NCBI GenBank assembly: GCA_033085395.1 | Contig: JANQBS010000085.1 | Span: 62,001-126,000 of the forward strand | DNA length: 64,000 nucleotides | Direction: 5' to 3' | Source of the DNA: Xanthoparmelia taractica | Lineage: Eukaryota; Ascomycota; Lecanoromycetes; Lecanorales; Parmeliaceae | Part shown: positions 32,974 to 44,680 of the stretch, in pieces | Position numbering within the stretch: the stretch's first letter is position 1 | How the letters are laid out: every line of letters starts with the position of its first letter | Notes under the pieces: generated by a model | The model's input: the letters and a program-made list of their open reading frames with translations, nothing else | What the model was told of the DNA's origin: nothing | The model's database searches: none | Made by a program: the position numbers and the translations under genes

Positions 32974-33523
32974 TCAGACCTGCCCCCTCCACACCGTCCC
33001 AAACCGATACAGCCCAAACGCCGCCACAACGCTCAACCCAATCGGCAACGGCTTCTGCGTCCTGATGGCCCGGGGAAAACTACTCCCCGCCAGCACAAGA
33101 CTCGCCAGCAGCGCCATCTCCACGCCATACGGTTGGTTGTTGCGGATGCGGAGGCCGCCGAGACCGTACTGTCCCGTACCCCGTGATGTGAGCAAGTGTC
33201 ATTGAATAGATATAGAAAGCCATAGTTGGGGTAAGGAAGGATGGGGAGTTTGAAGAGGGGGGTTAGAGGGAGAGGCTGGGAGGAATAGGGGGAGGGTGGG
33301 AGGGGTAGGAGGAGGGGGGAAGGAACGTACGAGGACCCCGACCGTCATGCCGGCTGCGACGGAGGGGACGGAGCCGGTGCGGATGTAGCCTGTTAGGCCG
33401 CCGCCGGCGGTTAGGAGGGCGAGGAGGAAGGCTTGGGTTGAGGGGGTGTCCTTTTTTTTTTTTTTTGGTTACTTTGTTGGAGCTATGATGGATGGATGGG
33501 GGGTTTGGGGTGGGGCGTACCAT
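32974..33523 (-). CDS. TMEM14 family small membrane protein
   Basis: Exons are 33523-33521 (ATG only), 33450-33331 and 33168-32974, giving 105 residues, the usual length for this family. Landmarks are LTAGGGLTGYIRTGSVPS, AAGMTVGVLYGLGGLRI and YGVEMALLASLVLAGSSFPR, with three or four hydrophobic segments. In animals TMEM14C is a mitochondrial inner-membrane protein linked to porphyrin transport; the fungal role is unclear. The first exon holds only the start codon: reading on from the ATG leads into the wrong frame, while the donor right after it (ATG|GTACGC) and an acceptor after an A15 run (AAAAG|GAC) restore MDTPSTQAF. The A-rich acceptor is unusual. Confidence 0.85.
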
Positions 33524-33844
33524 TGTTGATGATTGATTTGAATTGAATTGGGGCTGGTTGAGTTGGGGTGGTTCGATGTGGTTGTCAGTTGCGTTTGTTG
33601 ATAAAGAAAAGGAAGTCAAAGTAAAGTAAAGTAAAGGTAGGTAAGGAAATGTAGAGCCCAAACCGATTTTAATGCGGAGAAAAGCTGGAGCTTAACTTCG
33701 TACATACCCATGTCGCGGAACCCCTTCCGCTGCAACCCCTTGGCATCGCAAACGTCTCCATTCCTTCCTCATTCTGTACACATACATACATCCTCACCCA
33801 CCACTCTCTACAATCACAATCACAATCACAACCACAACAACACC
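33524..33844. promoter_or_regulatory. Divergent TMEM14 / OST2 promoter
   Basis: 321 bp with short tandem repeats: AAAGT repeated near 33617-33636, and CACAAT-like hexamers at about 33810-33840 immediately before the OST2 start, forming an A/C-rich leader. Confidence 0.5.
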
Positions 33845-34783
33845 ATGCCCCCCAAACGCGCCTCCCAGAACCCCTCCACCTCCACCTCCACCTCCAACCT
33901 CTCATCCTCTTCCTCAACCTTCTCCTCCTCGAACAAACCCACCAAGTCCTCTTCCTCTTCCTCTTCCTCTTCCTCATCGACGTCGGCGGCGCAGACGGCC
34001 CAACAAGCCCTACTCAACCTATGGCAGCATTACCTGAGAACGACGCCGCAGCGCGTCAAGCTCCTCGATGCGTTTATGGGATTCCTCGTCGTGGTCGGGG
34101 TGTTGCAGTTTGCGTATTGTGTGCTTGTGGGGAATTACGTGGGTGGTTTTTTTTATTTTTTTTATCATCATCATCTTCTACTTGCCATTTGTTTGTGGTT
34201 TTTTTTGGATTGGTGATGGTCGTGGGTTTGGATGGGATATGTGATGTGTGATGGGAGGGGAAGGGGGGGGGAGGAGTTGGTCGAGACGATACGATACAAT
34301 TGCGAGGAACGAGAGGAGAGAAGAGAAGAGAAGGGGGCCCTAGATTCCACATCCACACACATCCAAATCCACATTCATATCCATATCCCCCATCCACATT
34401 CCCCATCCAACATCATAACAAGCATGAAACGCTGACCCCCCCTTTTTTACGAAAAACCACAGCCCTTCAACGCCTTCCTCTCCGGCTTCGGCGCCACGGT
34501 CGCCCAGTTCGTGCTGACGGCCAGCCTGCGCATCCAGACGAACCCGCAGAACAAAGGGGAGTTTGGGAGCGTCAGTCATGAGCGGTTGGTTTTCCCTTTT
34601 TACTTCCTTCCTTCCTTTTTTTCTTTCTTCCTACATATCTCTCTGCATCTCTTTTTATAGGAAAGGGGGGGGGGGGGAGGTTGAAGAGAGAGAGCATTGG
34701 CTGATGAATGCGACAGGGCGTTTGCGGATTTTGTGCTTGGGAGCTTGATATTGCATTTCTTTTGTGTGAATTTCATCAACTAG
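33845..34783 (+). CDS. OST2: Oligosaccharyltransferase subunit Ost2/DAD1
   Basis: Exons are 33845-34138, 34463-34584 and 34717-34783 (introns 324 and 132 nt, long for this window), 160 residues. Conserved DAD1 segments are KLLDAFMGFLVVVGVLQFAY, PFNAFLSGFGATVAQFVLTA, SLRIQTNP, and FADFVLGSLILHFFCVNFIN at the C-terminus. The protein is a small ER-membrane subunit of the complex that transfers glycans to asparagines. The family is usually about 110-130 residues; the extra length is a Ser/Thr-rich N-terminus (about residues 8-50) with an 11-serine run encoded by a TCTTCC-type microsatellite near 33950-33976. Intron 1 has a GTGGGT donor and is T-rich. Confidence 0.92.
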
Positions 34784-34990
34784 GGGCGGGCGAGGGAGTA
34801 GTGGAAAGAGGATGTGAATGTGTTTGGGGGATTGAAGGGCCCCAGATGCGATTGATGTACGATATTAGATGAGGTTGGCAAAAGCCTGTCTGTTTGGAGG
34901 GTCTTTGTAGATGTTGTTACCATGGCGTATGCATTTCAGTGGAATAACTAAAAGGCAAAAACACCTTTCTCACCATATGCTGCGATTGAG

Positions 34991-36943
34991 TTACTCCGCA
35001 TGACCGTTCGCGGTCTTATCCAAATGGAAGACAGCTCTCAATGCACTACCAAATCTCTCAATGGCTTCGGCCACTTGATCCGCCGGCGCAGCAGCAAAGG
35101 TGGTCCGGAAAAACATCTCCTCCCCCGGATTGCCAGTCTCAGCCCTGAACCAGCTGCCTTTCGACGTCAAAGTCCCTCTTGCAATAGCAGCGTGGAAGAT
35201 CTCGTCCTCAATCTCAAGCATCGATTTCCCTTGTTTCGCAGGATGCTTTTGCCAGTCAATCTTGATCCAGTGAAACATACCCGCCATCGGCGGATTCCAA
35301 CTCGCCACCTCCCGTGGTAAATACTTCTCACAAGCGTAGCAGATGTTGTCTCTCCTTTTCGTATATTCCAGTCTCATGTGGATCAGCCAGTCGAGGTAAC
35401 CCGCATGTCCCCATGTCTCTTCTAACAGCTTGAACATTATCAGTTGAGCAGGCCCGCTGGGATTTTGGGTCGACACCTCCGAATGCCGCGCGAAGCGCTC
35501 AATGATTTGTTCTGAAGCTGTGATCCACCCTAGTCGCATGCCTGGAGCGATGACTTTGGACAAGGAGTCCAGGCGCATGACGCGACCGTCAACGTCCATG
35601 CTAAGCAGGGAGGGAACCAGGGCATCCATGAAAGCGCTATGAGATGAGGGAGGTGGAACATCCGGAGCATTAGGACCGGTGTAAGGTTGCATTTGAAGAT
35701 AGAAGTAGGGATCGTCTTCGAGTATGTAGATGTCGTGTTTCTGGGCCATACGGTAGATCTCTTTTCTCCGCTGCTTGGACTGCGTGGCACCTGTGGGATT
35801 CTGGCCAGAAGGTACGGTGTAGAGCAACCAAGGTTTGGGGGCACCGTTGTGAGCGGCAGATTCCCAATTGCTTATGATTGAGTCCAGATGTGAGGGAAGA
35901 AGACCTTGCTCATCCATCTTGACGCCTATGCATTGTACGCCCATTGGTCGAACGGTTTCAGCGGCTGTGGAGAAGGTGTACTCTTCAGTCAGGATGTAGT
36001 CACCGCGAGTGCAGAACATGCGGTAGGCTATCTCGAGAGCAGAAGTGCTGCCAACGGTCATACAACATTGCCAGTCTTTATATGGAGGGTGGTGTACGAT
36101 CTGGCAATGCGAGATCAGCGTCAAATTATAGCGCGTCATTCAGAATCCTTTACCTCTGTGTGTTCCGTGATAAATCGCAACATCTGTGCCGATCCCGTCG
36201 ACTGCCCGTAGTTGAAAGCGACATGGATGTCTGCACCCCCTATCTCAGCCGCTGTGCCAGCTCAAACCCATCGTTTGTCTAGCGTACCATATATGCTCTT
36301 TTCTTCTGCAATATCGTGCTTGCCTGCCCTCTTCACTATGCCAAATTCTTTCGTCTGCTGCTCGGAGAAGTGTGGTGGTACGGGTACCTTTATGTCGATG
36401 TGCTCGAACGGGAAGTATTCGCTCGAAGGTAGACCGCCGCCGAGAGATATTAAACCTTGATGCTTTGAGTAGATGTCTTGGTACTCGGATGATTCAACCA
36501 CTTACCCGGTTTTGTCAAATATTTGGCAGCTCCTTTCAAGGAAGACGGCTACGAGCGTTAGGATTGGCCGACAAAAAGTCCATCATCTTATACTGACCTT
36601 TCGTGCCAAGCTCTCCTCAGTCAGTCGGTCTATCCATCAATCAGCTTGTTGTCCCACTATTCTTGAACCAGGTGACCAGATACGAACGTACGATTCCACC
36701 TTTTCGCCTTTGGCTTGCCGTATCCCTATAACCAGATCAGCAAGGCCATGCAGCTTATCAGATACTTGAAGTTCTTACCGGACTCTTGAACATATCACTA
36801 CTGGAATGGGCCGCTATGCCTCCACTAATGGCCGGCGCTTTGGAGCGCCGGGCTGGAACACCATTGACGCTGAGCTTGTCGGAAAAAGTAGCGATCTGTG
36901 TATCTGTTGCGGCTTGAACATCGAGAGCGGTAGGAGGCATCAT
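34991..36943 (-). CDS. PLP-dependent aminotransferase, Aro8-type (fold I)
   Basis: Seven exons: 36943-36779, 36725-36692, 36629-36598, 36548-36506, 36455-36288, 36239-36154 and 36100-34991, 545 residues, with all phases consistent. The first exons are unusually small (32-43 nt). Landmarks are GLISLGGGLPSSEYFPFEHI, FNYGQSTGSAQMLRF, YTVPSGQNPTGAT, YILEDDPYFYLQ and the PLP lysine in LDSLSKVIAPGMRLGW (about Lys358). Relatives are yeast Aro8/Aro9 and fungal 2-aminoadipate transaminases, which move amino groups between aromatic amino acids or 2-aminoadipate and oxoacids. It lies 4.6 kb past the imino-acid cluster and its promoter lacks the CGG-N8-CCG site, so I do not count it as part of that regulon, although the cluster lacks a 4-hydroxyglutamate transaminase. 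Confidence 0.93.
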
Positions 36944-38013
36944 GATGAGGTTTTTGTGTTGGGGGGTGAGAGAGTAGGTAGTTGAGAAATGTATTGAATG
37001 TAGGGTGGGGATGGGGGATGGGGATGGGGAGAGATTAGGCGGGTTTGTACAACGTTTGCTGGAAGGGAAGGAAGAATGAAGATGGCGCAGATAAGGAAAA
37101 AGAATGAAAATTAACAAATGAGCTGTATGAGTCTAACAAGAATAAATTCAATTCAATTTATTTACAATAATAATAATAAATAAATAATAACATGGAATGT
37201 GTAAAGTATACGGTAGCAACAAATAAATGATAGCTATTATTGACTTGGGCGAAAAAAGGCTTAAGTGGTGGCGGAGATAAAGTTGGTGAATGGTGTACTG
37301 TAATTCGTAGCAGCCGTTGAGAAATAAAGTTCCGTCATATCATACCTTACTTTAGCCCCACTCCCCCGACTTTATGCTCAATGCCGATGCTAGCCGCGAC
37401 AGCGCATACTTTACCTTATTCATTCCTGCTCTTCGACTTGTACATAATCAGTTAGCCATTTTTTATTCTTCTCCATTAATTTATCATATGCCCTTAATGT
37501 TGGATAATAATAATGTAACAAGGATATACAATACAAACTAATTTGTACAAGGTATATAACCGTATATAGCAAGGCTATTCGGAGGGCGCGTGGAAAGGAA
37601 GAGTGGACAATGGCGTTTTGTTGCATGCAGGTACAGGGGTATGTGAGACATTTCTTCTACAGGGCTGTCCTTTTCTTAAGCGCTCATTGGTCAATGGCTT
37701 GAGATTAAGGGCTAGAAAAAATGGGTTCGTCATTATCGCGCAATGTTCACCACCAGCGCCTTGCTCTAGCTGTAGCGCCCAGTGTGGCATGGAATTGAAG
37801 GTGATATCGTTACGGGCCTGAGGCATCGAAAAAGCACAACACAGAGAGGATGACTGGCCGCCAGTCGCCTAGCAGCAAGTAAAACGCATAGAATCCTCCA
37901 AATGAAGCAGAATCAAGTATGGTACATAGACATCCAGGTCTTGGTATCTCGCACGCTGAAAGCCCATGTTCCTCCCTTTCCATCCAGATCAATTGCCCTG
38001 TCCCTCGGTCTAT

Positions 38014-38049
<36 letters not shown>

Positions 38050-38393
38050 CCCTTTCACTCCCGTCGCCGAAGATCCTTTCCTAGCGAAATGCTCCTCAGA
38101 ACTTTTTCCCTGCTGCAACGATCAGATCGCTCCCTTCCCAGAGCATGCTCGATGGAATGTACATATGTGCCAACATTGGATATCCAGCTACACATCGTCC
38201 CAAAGGCAGCCCCACAACAAAGTTCCTCGCTCAAGATAATCACAATGAAATTCAAAGTTCCCCCCCCCCCCCCCCTTCTCGAGATCCGAGGGGACAGTGC
38301 CGTTCCATGCTCATCGGTGTTGGCAGAGCGCGTAGACAGTAGAAGAAGACCATGCTTAGCGACTCGCATGCACGAGACGCTGGCAGGAAAATG
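36944..38393. other. Gene-poor, AT-rich region with long homopolymers
   Basis: 1.45 kb without a supported gene. It holds the aminotransferase promoter, an AT-rich stretch (37130-37220), an A32 run at 38016-38047 and a C16 run at 38260-38275. Frames here are short and featureless. Confidence 0.55.
38016..38047. repeat. A32 homopolymer
   Basis: Thirty-two consecutive A residues on the plus strand, the longest homopolymer in the window. It sits about 350 bp past the hapC stop (on the T strand in that gene's sense). No coding sequence for a retroposed gene is visible beside it. Confidence 0.9.
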
Positions 38394-39551
38394 TCACTGA
38401 TATGGGTCGCTACCCACGCCGTTGTTGCTCGAGCTCGGCGGGTACACGTTGCCATAGCCGCTCAATTGCTGAGAGGGGTCCGGTCCGTGAGGGCTGAGGA
38501 TGTTGTTGACGCCCTCTTCTTGTCCTTGGTACGCGGTTGAGCTTGATGGATCCGACTGTCCAGCGGTGCTCGCACCGGCTGCACTCGGCTGCGAAGCTTG
38601 AGTGCCGTAGCCACTGCCCGGTCGCGCCTGTTGTGCTTCTCCTCGTTGCGATTGCGACTGTAGCCAGGGGTCAATATATTTATATCATTTACTGAAATGC
38701 CAATGGGCAAGGAAAGAGAGAGGGAAAGAAGGAAATGTACGTCAAGGCAAGGCTGGAGAGGCTGGAGGCGAATGAGCTTACTTCTCGGTACTTTGCCAGG
38801 TAAATCTTAAGGGCCTCAGCGTAGTTTTCAAAGCCGGTAGACGTCATAGCGAATAGAATGTCTTCACCATTAACCGTCTTCCTCTTCTCCTGTTGGCATT
38901 TCTCCGAGGCTAGAGGTCAGATTCAGTGGGACGATTGGTTATCGTGGAGCATTGAGGGTGCAAACCTTCGGAGGTAATAAATGAAATGAATTCGGAGACA
39001 CATTCTTGCATGCACTCCTTCGCTTCCTTCGCGATTTTCGCGTTCTCCGGCAGCGCCGTCTTCATGATCCGGGCCACTGGAGCAAAGTTGCGAATGTTAG
39101 CATCCGAGACATGGCTGTGAGGTCGTGAACCACGGGGAGGAGGTGATATAGAGTGCGGGGAATTTCGGGACATTGTGTGTGCCCACTAAGCAAATGGGCA
39201 AATGTTTGTTGACCATAGAGATTAAAGAAACAAGATGCTGGCGCCGATCTTTAGACTGTGGAGAAGGAAGCCAACGATTTTGCGCGCGTGGGGATTGGAG
39301 AAGCGACGGCAATACGATATTCCATCATCATGCAGCGTCGCAAGACGAAAACGCGCAAATTCAGTGGATGAGAATGCATGAGGAGTCGAGCGTGACCAAC
39401 CATTCGCTATCGGCAACCACCTATCTTGCTCTTTTACTTCAAAGTCGTATGCTTCCCTCACTTGAGCTTCTTCTCCTCTCTCCATACTTTCCGAGTGCTC
39501 TGGGGTCGCATCTCCTTGCTCGACACCCTCTTTGGGCGGGGATACCGACAT
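38394..39551 (-). CDS. hapC: CCAAT-binding factor subunit HAP3/HapC (NF-YB)
   Basis: Exons are 39551-39401, 39076-38966, 38909-38782 and 38657-38394, 217 residues. The histone-fold core is almost canonical: EQDRWLPIANVARIMKTALP, NAKIAKEAKECMQECVSEF, ITSEASEKCQQEKRKTVNGE, then DILFAMTSTGFENYAEALKI. The tail is Gln/Ser/Gly-rich. HapC pairs with HapE and HapB to bind CCAAT boxes in promoters and, in filamentous fungi, joins HapX in iron control. Intron 1 is long (324 nt) and contains an in-frame ATG frame (MSRNSPHS...) that joins the core without exon 1; that form would lose the DRWLPIAN segment and I treat it as intron. Confidence 0.95.
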
Positions 39552-41844
39552 AATAAATATAATATGGCCGGCTGCAGCCTAAGGCGAGCAACAGATCAAT
39601 TAGGAGTCAGCTTGAGGAATGGGTGAGTTGTGAAAGGGCAGGTTGGGCTCGAAATGACGCACCGCAGCTTTTTTTGTTGCTGTGCTTCGCTGTTCAACAA
39701 CAACGATTATTATTAGGGTACTTTTGTGTGACTTTGGATTCACAGCAGGGCTAAAGTGATTTTCTCCGGCGCCGATCTAGATGAGGCTGTGTTATGGACT
39801 GGGTATTGAAGCGCCAAATTTACCCAAGGCATGCATACCGATTCGACAATTTTGAAGCGCGATCCAAGTTGCAATATGCTCCCGCGCAAGAGCGTGGGAT
39901 GAGTGGTTAAACACTCTTTGCCCAGCACCTCTGGATCTCAATTCTGTCAACCTTGACAATGCGATTCTGAACGGGCGCCCGCAGTCGCTCGTCCACTTGG
40001 TGTTCAATTTCGTCAAGTAGCGTGTGGCCGGGCAATTGGGCTCCAATGGCGGTCAGAGAATTTAATCCAGCATTTAGAATTCCACGAGAAAGAGCTTGTC
40101 GTTGGAGGCGCATACGATTGCTTCCTAACTTTAGTAGCGCTATTACTGGAAAGGCCACGTCTTGCTTCAGGCGCAAACTTGGCCGTGGGTGTAATACTGG
40201 GACTTGGGAGGAGTTTGCAATAGCAGTAACGTCAAGTTTCTGCCCGTGCGAAGTGGGATTTGGTCGAGTCCGGGAGGGTTTGGCTGAGTGGCCCGGAGTT
40301 TAATGTAGAGAGTGAAGCTGCGATTCTGACTGGTCGCGTCAAACGCGTGTGTGGTCGCCTCAAGGAGTCTGTCTTGCTGCTTGATTCACACCAATTGAGA
40401 GATAGAGGTCAGGTAGATACCGTTGAACGACATGGCACGGTCTGAGGGACCTCGGACTGAAACTGAAACCTCAGGGCTAGCTTCTAGAAACAAGCAAGGA
40501 TCCCTACCCGTTCGTTGCACACCCTTCCACTGTTCCAACCCCAAACGCGGTCGACGCGGCAGTCAACCAAATCGGCATTGTTTTAAAGTATCGTCTCCCA
40601 ATGGCCAGGCTGGCATGAATATTCCCAGGCTCTGCGCCCAAAATCCCCAACAAAGTCCACGGGAATCCGGTACCTAATGTCAATGCATTCATGCAGCATA
40701 TCCTGCACGCGGGGCCCCTCGGGCGTTTGGCACCCACACCTTAGGGGAAAAGAGGGGTTTCAAGCTCTCCGGCTGGGTATCAACACCTAAGGTTCCAACG
40801 GCACTGCATGAAAGGGTCTACGATGTATGCTGACTACATGTGTGTGTTGGCTGCATCAATCATCTCAATAATCACTGCAGGATCTAAGATTGTAGAGACT
40901 CATGTGCACCGGCGGCCATGACAGCATTTGGATTACTACTAACTTGACAGACATACCTTCGACCAGCAAACCCATCGTACTTCCAAAGATATCCGCTGAT
41001 GCGCAGAGAATTGGCCTTTAATTTTTACATCTTTCACTCCCATGATCTATTTAAGATTCGGGGGTTTGTAAAACATGGAGCATCTTTTGCATCAAGCAAC
41101 GGCGACACCGTTCCGATCTCTGCACGTTCAACGTCCAGAAAATCTTGGTTCGGATGATGAGGCTGGGCTGCATATACGACGCAGGGTAGTATTGCCGGAA
41201 CGTTTTGTTGGCTGCCTCAACGTTTAGAGCACGTGCCCGTGTACGATGACGCATGATTTGATTTTTGACAAAGAAGCAGACTCGCTCAATTTTGTTCATA
41301 ACATCTCGACTGTCACATGGATAACAGCCTCGTCTTCCAGAGCAGATTTCGGGGTGACGTTGATCCGTCCAGTCAAATCAATTTCGTACCTTGAATTAGT
41401 ATCCTATGACGGCTTCACCCACAATGAACTAGTCCTGCATGACTACCGATCCAGTCATTCATGCCCAGAGTCCATGCCAACGCAGCTGCAAGCCATAATT
41501 ATCTCCGATGGTATCAAATAACCGCTGTAATGGTAATTATTGTCGCTTGACGCCCGGCCCTGACCAAAAAATGGACTACCTCGTGGAGGAAAACTCAGGC
41601 ACCAACGCATCCCGACAATGGCAAACAAACATGGTGGTATGCTCTTGCCAGGACATCTCGATGACACGGCATCAACAGCACCAATCATACAATTTAATTG
41701 CCATCCACGAGGGAATTTGCCATGCTGGATATCTTCGATATCAACGATAGTGCTAAAGCCCTAAGAGCCCGAGGTAAGGACTGGTTGTGTTAGTGCTGAA
41801 GGCGGACATATTGTCGCCCAATTGAGAGATGGTGGAGTAGCCGG
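39552..41844. other. 2.3-kb gap with no supported gene
   Basis: This region lies upstream of hapC and downstream of the prefoldin gene. All frames are short and without recognisable motifs. An A-box-like TGGCTGAGTGG near 40282 is not followed by a usable B-box or cloverleaf. I see no repeats of note. Confidence 0.5.
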
Positions 41845-42490
41845 CTATTGTTGCACAACTTGAATGTTGTTTTTCTTCTATGTCACATGAAGACTCGTCA
41901 GTAAATACCTCAAAGGAAGTTCAGATATTTCAGGCCCTGTACTAAGCTCGAGCCAAACCAAAATTGTATGCCCATCACCATCGCGAGGGTAGAGTCCAGA
42001 TGAAAGAAAGCTCACCTTCCACTTCTCCATGTCCTCCTGCTGCCGCTTATATTGCTTGACCAGCTCCTCTAGAACCTTCTTCAATCCGTCGGAATTCGTC
42101 TGGAGCGCAGGGGTAACATCCTGCACCGTTTTTTCAACTAGGACTCCATTGATCATCCGAAAGCACTTGCGGTCCGGAGGAAGGGGAGCCAGTGTCTCTA
42201 GTACAAGTCTGTAATACGAATCAGCGCTGTGGCTTCCGAGCTCAAGTTGGCCAAGGAGTCGAATGGTGAAGTGCTAGTTGCTAGATGAAAGAGGGTATGT
42301 CGATTACTCACTTGTGCTCTTCAGTGTCTTGTTCAATATCGCCAATCTTCTGTGCCAGTTGTTGAAGGTTGTTCTTGTAATTAGTGTATTGCTGCTGTAG
42401 CTCTAAACACGGCGGTGAGCGACGATTAACGACCTTGCAATGGGACAACTTACCTTGCTGCTTTTTCACAGTGATCTGTGATTGTGCCAT
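41845..42490 (-). CDS. GIM4: Prefoldin subunit 2 (Gim4)
   Basis: Exons are 42490-42454, 42402-42312, 42208-42016 and 41877-41845 (the last encodes ten residues and the stop), 117 residues. The beta-class prefoldin pattern is clear: two coiled-coil arms (ELQQQYTNYKNNLQQLAQKI and LKKVLEELVKQYKRQQEDME) around the hairpin segment LAPLPPDRKCFRMINGVLVE. Prefoldin is a cytosolic hexamer that hands nascent actin and tubulin to the CCT chaperonin. The start at 42490 gives MAQSQITVKKQQ, typical of the subunit. It shares a 217-bp divergent promoter with the CMC2 gene. Confidence 0.94.
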
Positions 42491-42707
42491 CACGAGTCAT
42501 AAAGCCCACCACAGATGACGTGACGTAACTTTGAAGTGATCCGCCATAAGGAGAAATGTCGCATCACAAGCTTCTTCAATGGCAGCGGATTTCTTTCCGC
42601 ACCAAAACCTCAACTTGGGCGTAGGACTTTGTAGATCTCCACCACTACTGAGCGTCCAATCACGCTGAACCTGCCACTCGCGGCACCCTATCACTTGTGA
42701 TTCCGAA

Positions 42708-43013
42708 ATGCATCCTCATCTACACACCAAAGACAACCGGGGTCTGTGCCCTCACACAAGCATGTGTGCCACGCTAAAGGATCCATACTAACCTCTCGAC
42801 ATAGGATGCGAAGAAGTGATGGCTGCTCTCGACGAATGCCACGCCCGAGGCTTCCTGCACAAAATGCTGGGCAACTGTAATGGTGCCAAGAGGGAAGTCA
42901 ATAAGTGTCTACGAGCGGAGCGGCTTGAAAGGACGGCGAAGAACCGAGAGAAGGCGAAGGAAAGAAAAGAGAGGATACAGAGGGTTTGGAAGGAGATTGA
43001 CGAAGAATCGTGA
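42708..43013 (+). CDS. CMC2: COX assembly mitochondrial protein Cmc2
   Basis: Exons are 42708-42741 and 42805-43013 (63-nt intron, GTCTGT donor), 80 residues. The twin CX9C motif is complete: C-EEVMAALDE-C and C-NGAKREVNK-C, within MHPHLHTKDN and FLHKMLGNCN. A charged helix follows (RTAKNREKAKERKERI). Proteins of this type are imported into the mitochondrial intermembrane space by Mia40 and take part in cytochrome c oxidase assembly. The short first exon encodes the conserved MHPHL start. Confidence 0.93.
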
Positions 43014-43334
43014 CATTGAAGTTGAGATCGAGGAGGTCGTGGAGCTTTCCAGGAAAGAGGATAGCGTGCTGCCCATCATAAGAATGCATAAAGGAGTCAA
43101 GATGTTGTGCTTGGAGAGCATAGCGCGGCGTTATGCATGGCTCTGGAGATAAGGGAGCCCTAGCAGCTCAGACCATTACAACAAATCTAAGTAAGATGAG
43201 GAGTCTTACGTCGAGCACAGACGATGTCCAGCGGACATCTTCTCCACCCAGATCATCGGCGCAAACATTCACAGCCGTCAGTCGACCTACAGAAACAGTC
43301 TTAGAACGGAATATTAATTGGACAACATCCTGCC

Positions 43335-44410
43335 TTATTCATTGCCTTCACTGCCACTATTTATCGCAGCGATGAGCCCTTCAAGCTTTTTGGACTTGTG
43401 CTTCCTCTTCCTCTTCCGCTTCGTCTCACGATCTTGTGTCCCATCGAAAGATCCATCGACAATGTCCACAGCAGAGACTCTGGGCTCTGCATCCCTCTCC
43501 CCAGCGTCCGAATAGCCTGGTGCTTCATCCGATCCGCCTTCCCTCCTTGTATCCTCTTTCTTGTCGCCGACCGTTGCCTTCTTTGGTTTTTTCACGCTCA
43601 GCGGATTCGGGCCCTTGGGTCCTTTCGTCCTCTTTTTCTTCCTAGCTGTCTCATCACCTTCGGTAATACTTCGCGCGTTCTGGCCCCCTCCTGCAATTGG
43701 ATCATCGTCATCTTCTTTCCTCTTCCTCTTTCCAACTACCCCTGTGCCTCTCGTCTTCAGGCCGGTTCGAAACTTTTCCCTTTCCAAGCCTTCTCTGGCA
43801 TCAACACTGCCTGCAGCCATAGGCTCCATCACCATTACACTCCGCTTTACAAAAACCAGAGGCACCCCCTTAATCCCCCTGCAATACCTTCTTACTTCTT
43901 CATCCTGGCTTGCAACGATATAGCGGTTCTTGTTTGTATGCGAGTTCTTGGGATCAATGACAGAATTGAAGCATTCGAGAGTTGAGAGCGGCTCGTCAAG
44001 GACATGGTGGTTGCAGCGGCGTCTTTCCATTGACTTGGCTGTCAGGATAAGAGCGTCTTTGGTGGGTTGAGAGACTTCCTTCAAGAGATATAGGTGTCGC
44101 ATAGAGCATTGTGTGATCACTATTACAGTATCAAATTAATAGCCTAATTCGCATGAATGCTGAGGCCGGAATTATACTTGGCTTCACCTTGCCGCTAAGT
44201 GTACGCTCTAATCCACCCACGAGATCCATCTTGAGCCTTTCAGTGTCTTGAATAATCTGGGCATCGACTGTGGGAAGCACTTTCAGCTGCAGAACATCGA
44301 GAGGAAAGGCTGGCAAACGGACAGAGGACTTGATACGGGCCCCGGAAACCAAAGGTCATCTCAAATTGGGCCATAAGCTTTCGGTATTGCTTACTACGCT
44401 TGCCCCTCAT
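43335..44410 (-). CDS. UTP23: rRNA-processing protein Utp23 (PIN-like)
   Basis: Exons are 44410-44323, 44267-44178 and 44119-43335, 320 residues. Conserved elements are MRGKRSKQYRKLMAQFEMTF, GFRGPYQVL, SGKVKPMITQCSMRHLY (joined across intron 2), AKSMERRRCNHH, NRYIVASQDEEVRRYCR and GVPLVFVKRSVMVMEP, then GPKGPNPLSVKKPKK and a strongly basic tail. Utp23 is a nucleolar SSU-processome factor with a degenerate PIN domain and a Cys/His zinc site. The intron-1 donor (GTCCGT) is inferred because it restores VLFDAQIIQDT, where other members have VLVDAQ. It shares a 270-bp divergent promoter with the RRN3 gene. Confidence 0.92.
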
Positions 44411-44680
44411 CTTGACTATCAATGGACCAGTCAAACAAGAGTTCTAGGGAGAATATAAGAAGATATTGCTGTGTTGTATAGATGCAACATTTCTTGACAC
44501 TAAAGGTTTAAAGAAGTAGCAGCCCCAGCCCTATAAGTCGCGTGGCTTCGCTTGTCCAAGCACGCAACTTTTTCTTCCTCCTCCTCGTCCGCACATAGGA
44601 GTCATATTTTTTTGTGAAATTCACCAGCCCGATAACATTAACAGTAGATTCTTCTTGTTTCCTTGATATGTATCTTAGCG

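Noticed and set aside
34991..36943. Aminotransferase as the missing 4-hydroxyglutamate transaminase of the cluster
   Set aside because: It is 4.6 kb beyond P5CR, separated by three housekeeping genes, is Aro8-like and lacks the CGG-N8-CCG site. General aspartate aminotransferase could do the step.
38966..39173. Alternative hapC start inside intron 1 (MSRNSPHS...)
   Set aside because: It would drop the highly conserved DRWLPIAN segment that exon 1 supplies with a good splice.
40275..40360. tRNA-Ser/Leu-like A-box (TGGCTGAGTGG)
   Set aside because: No B-box or cloverleaf follows at the right distance.
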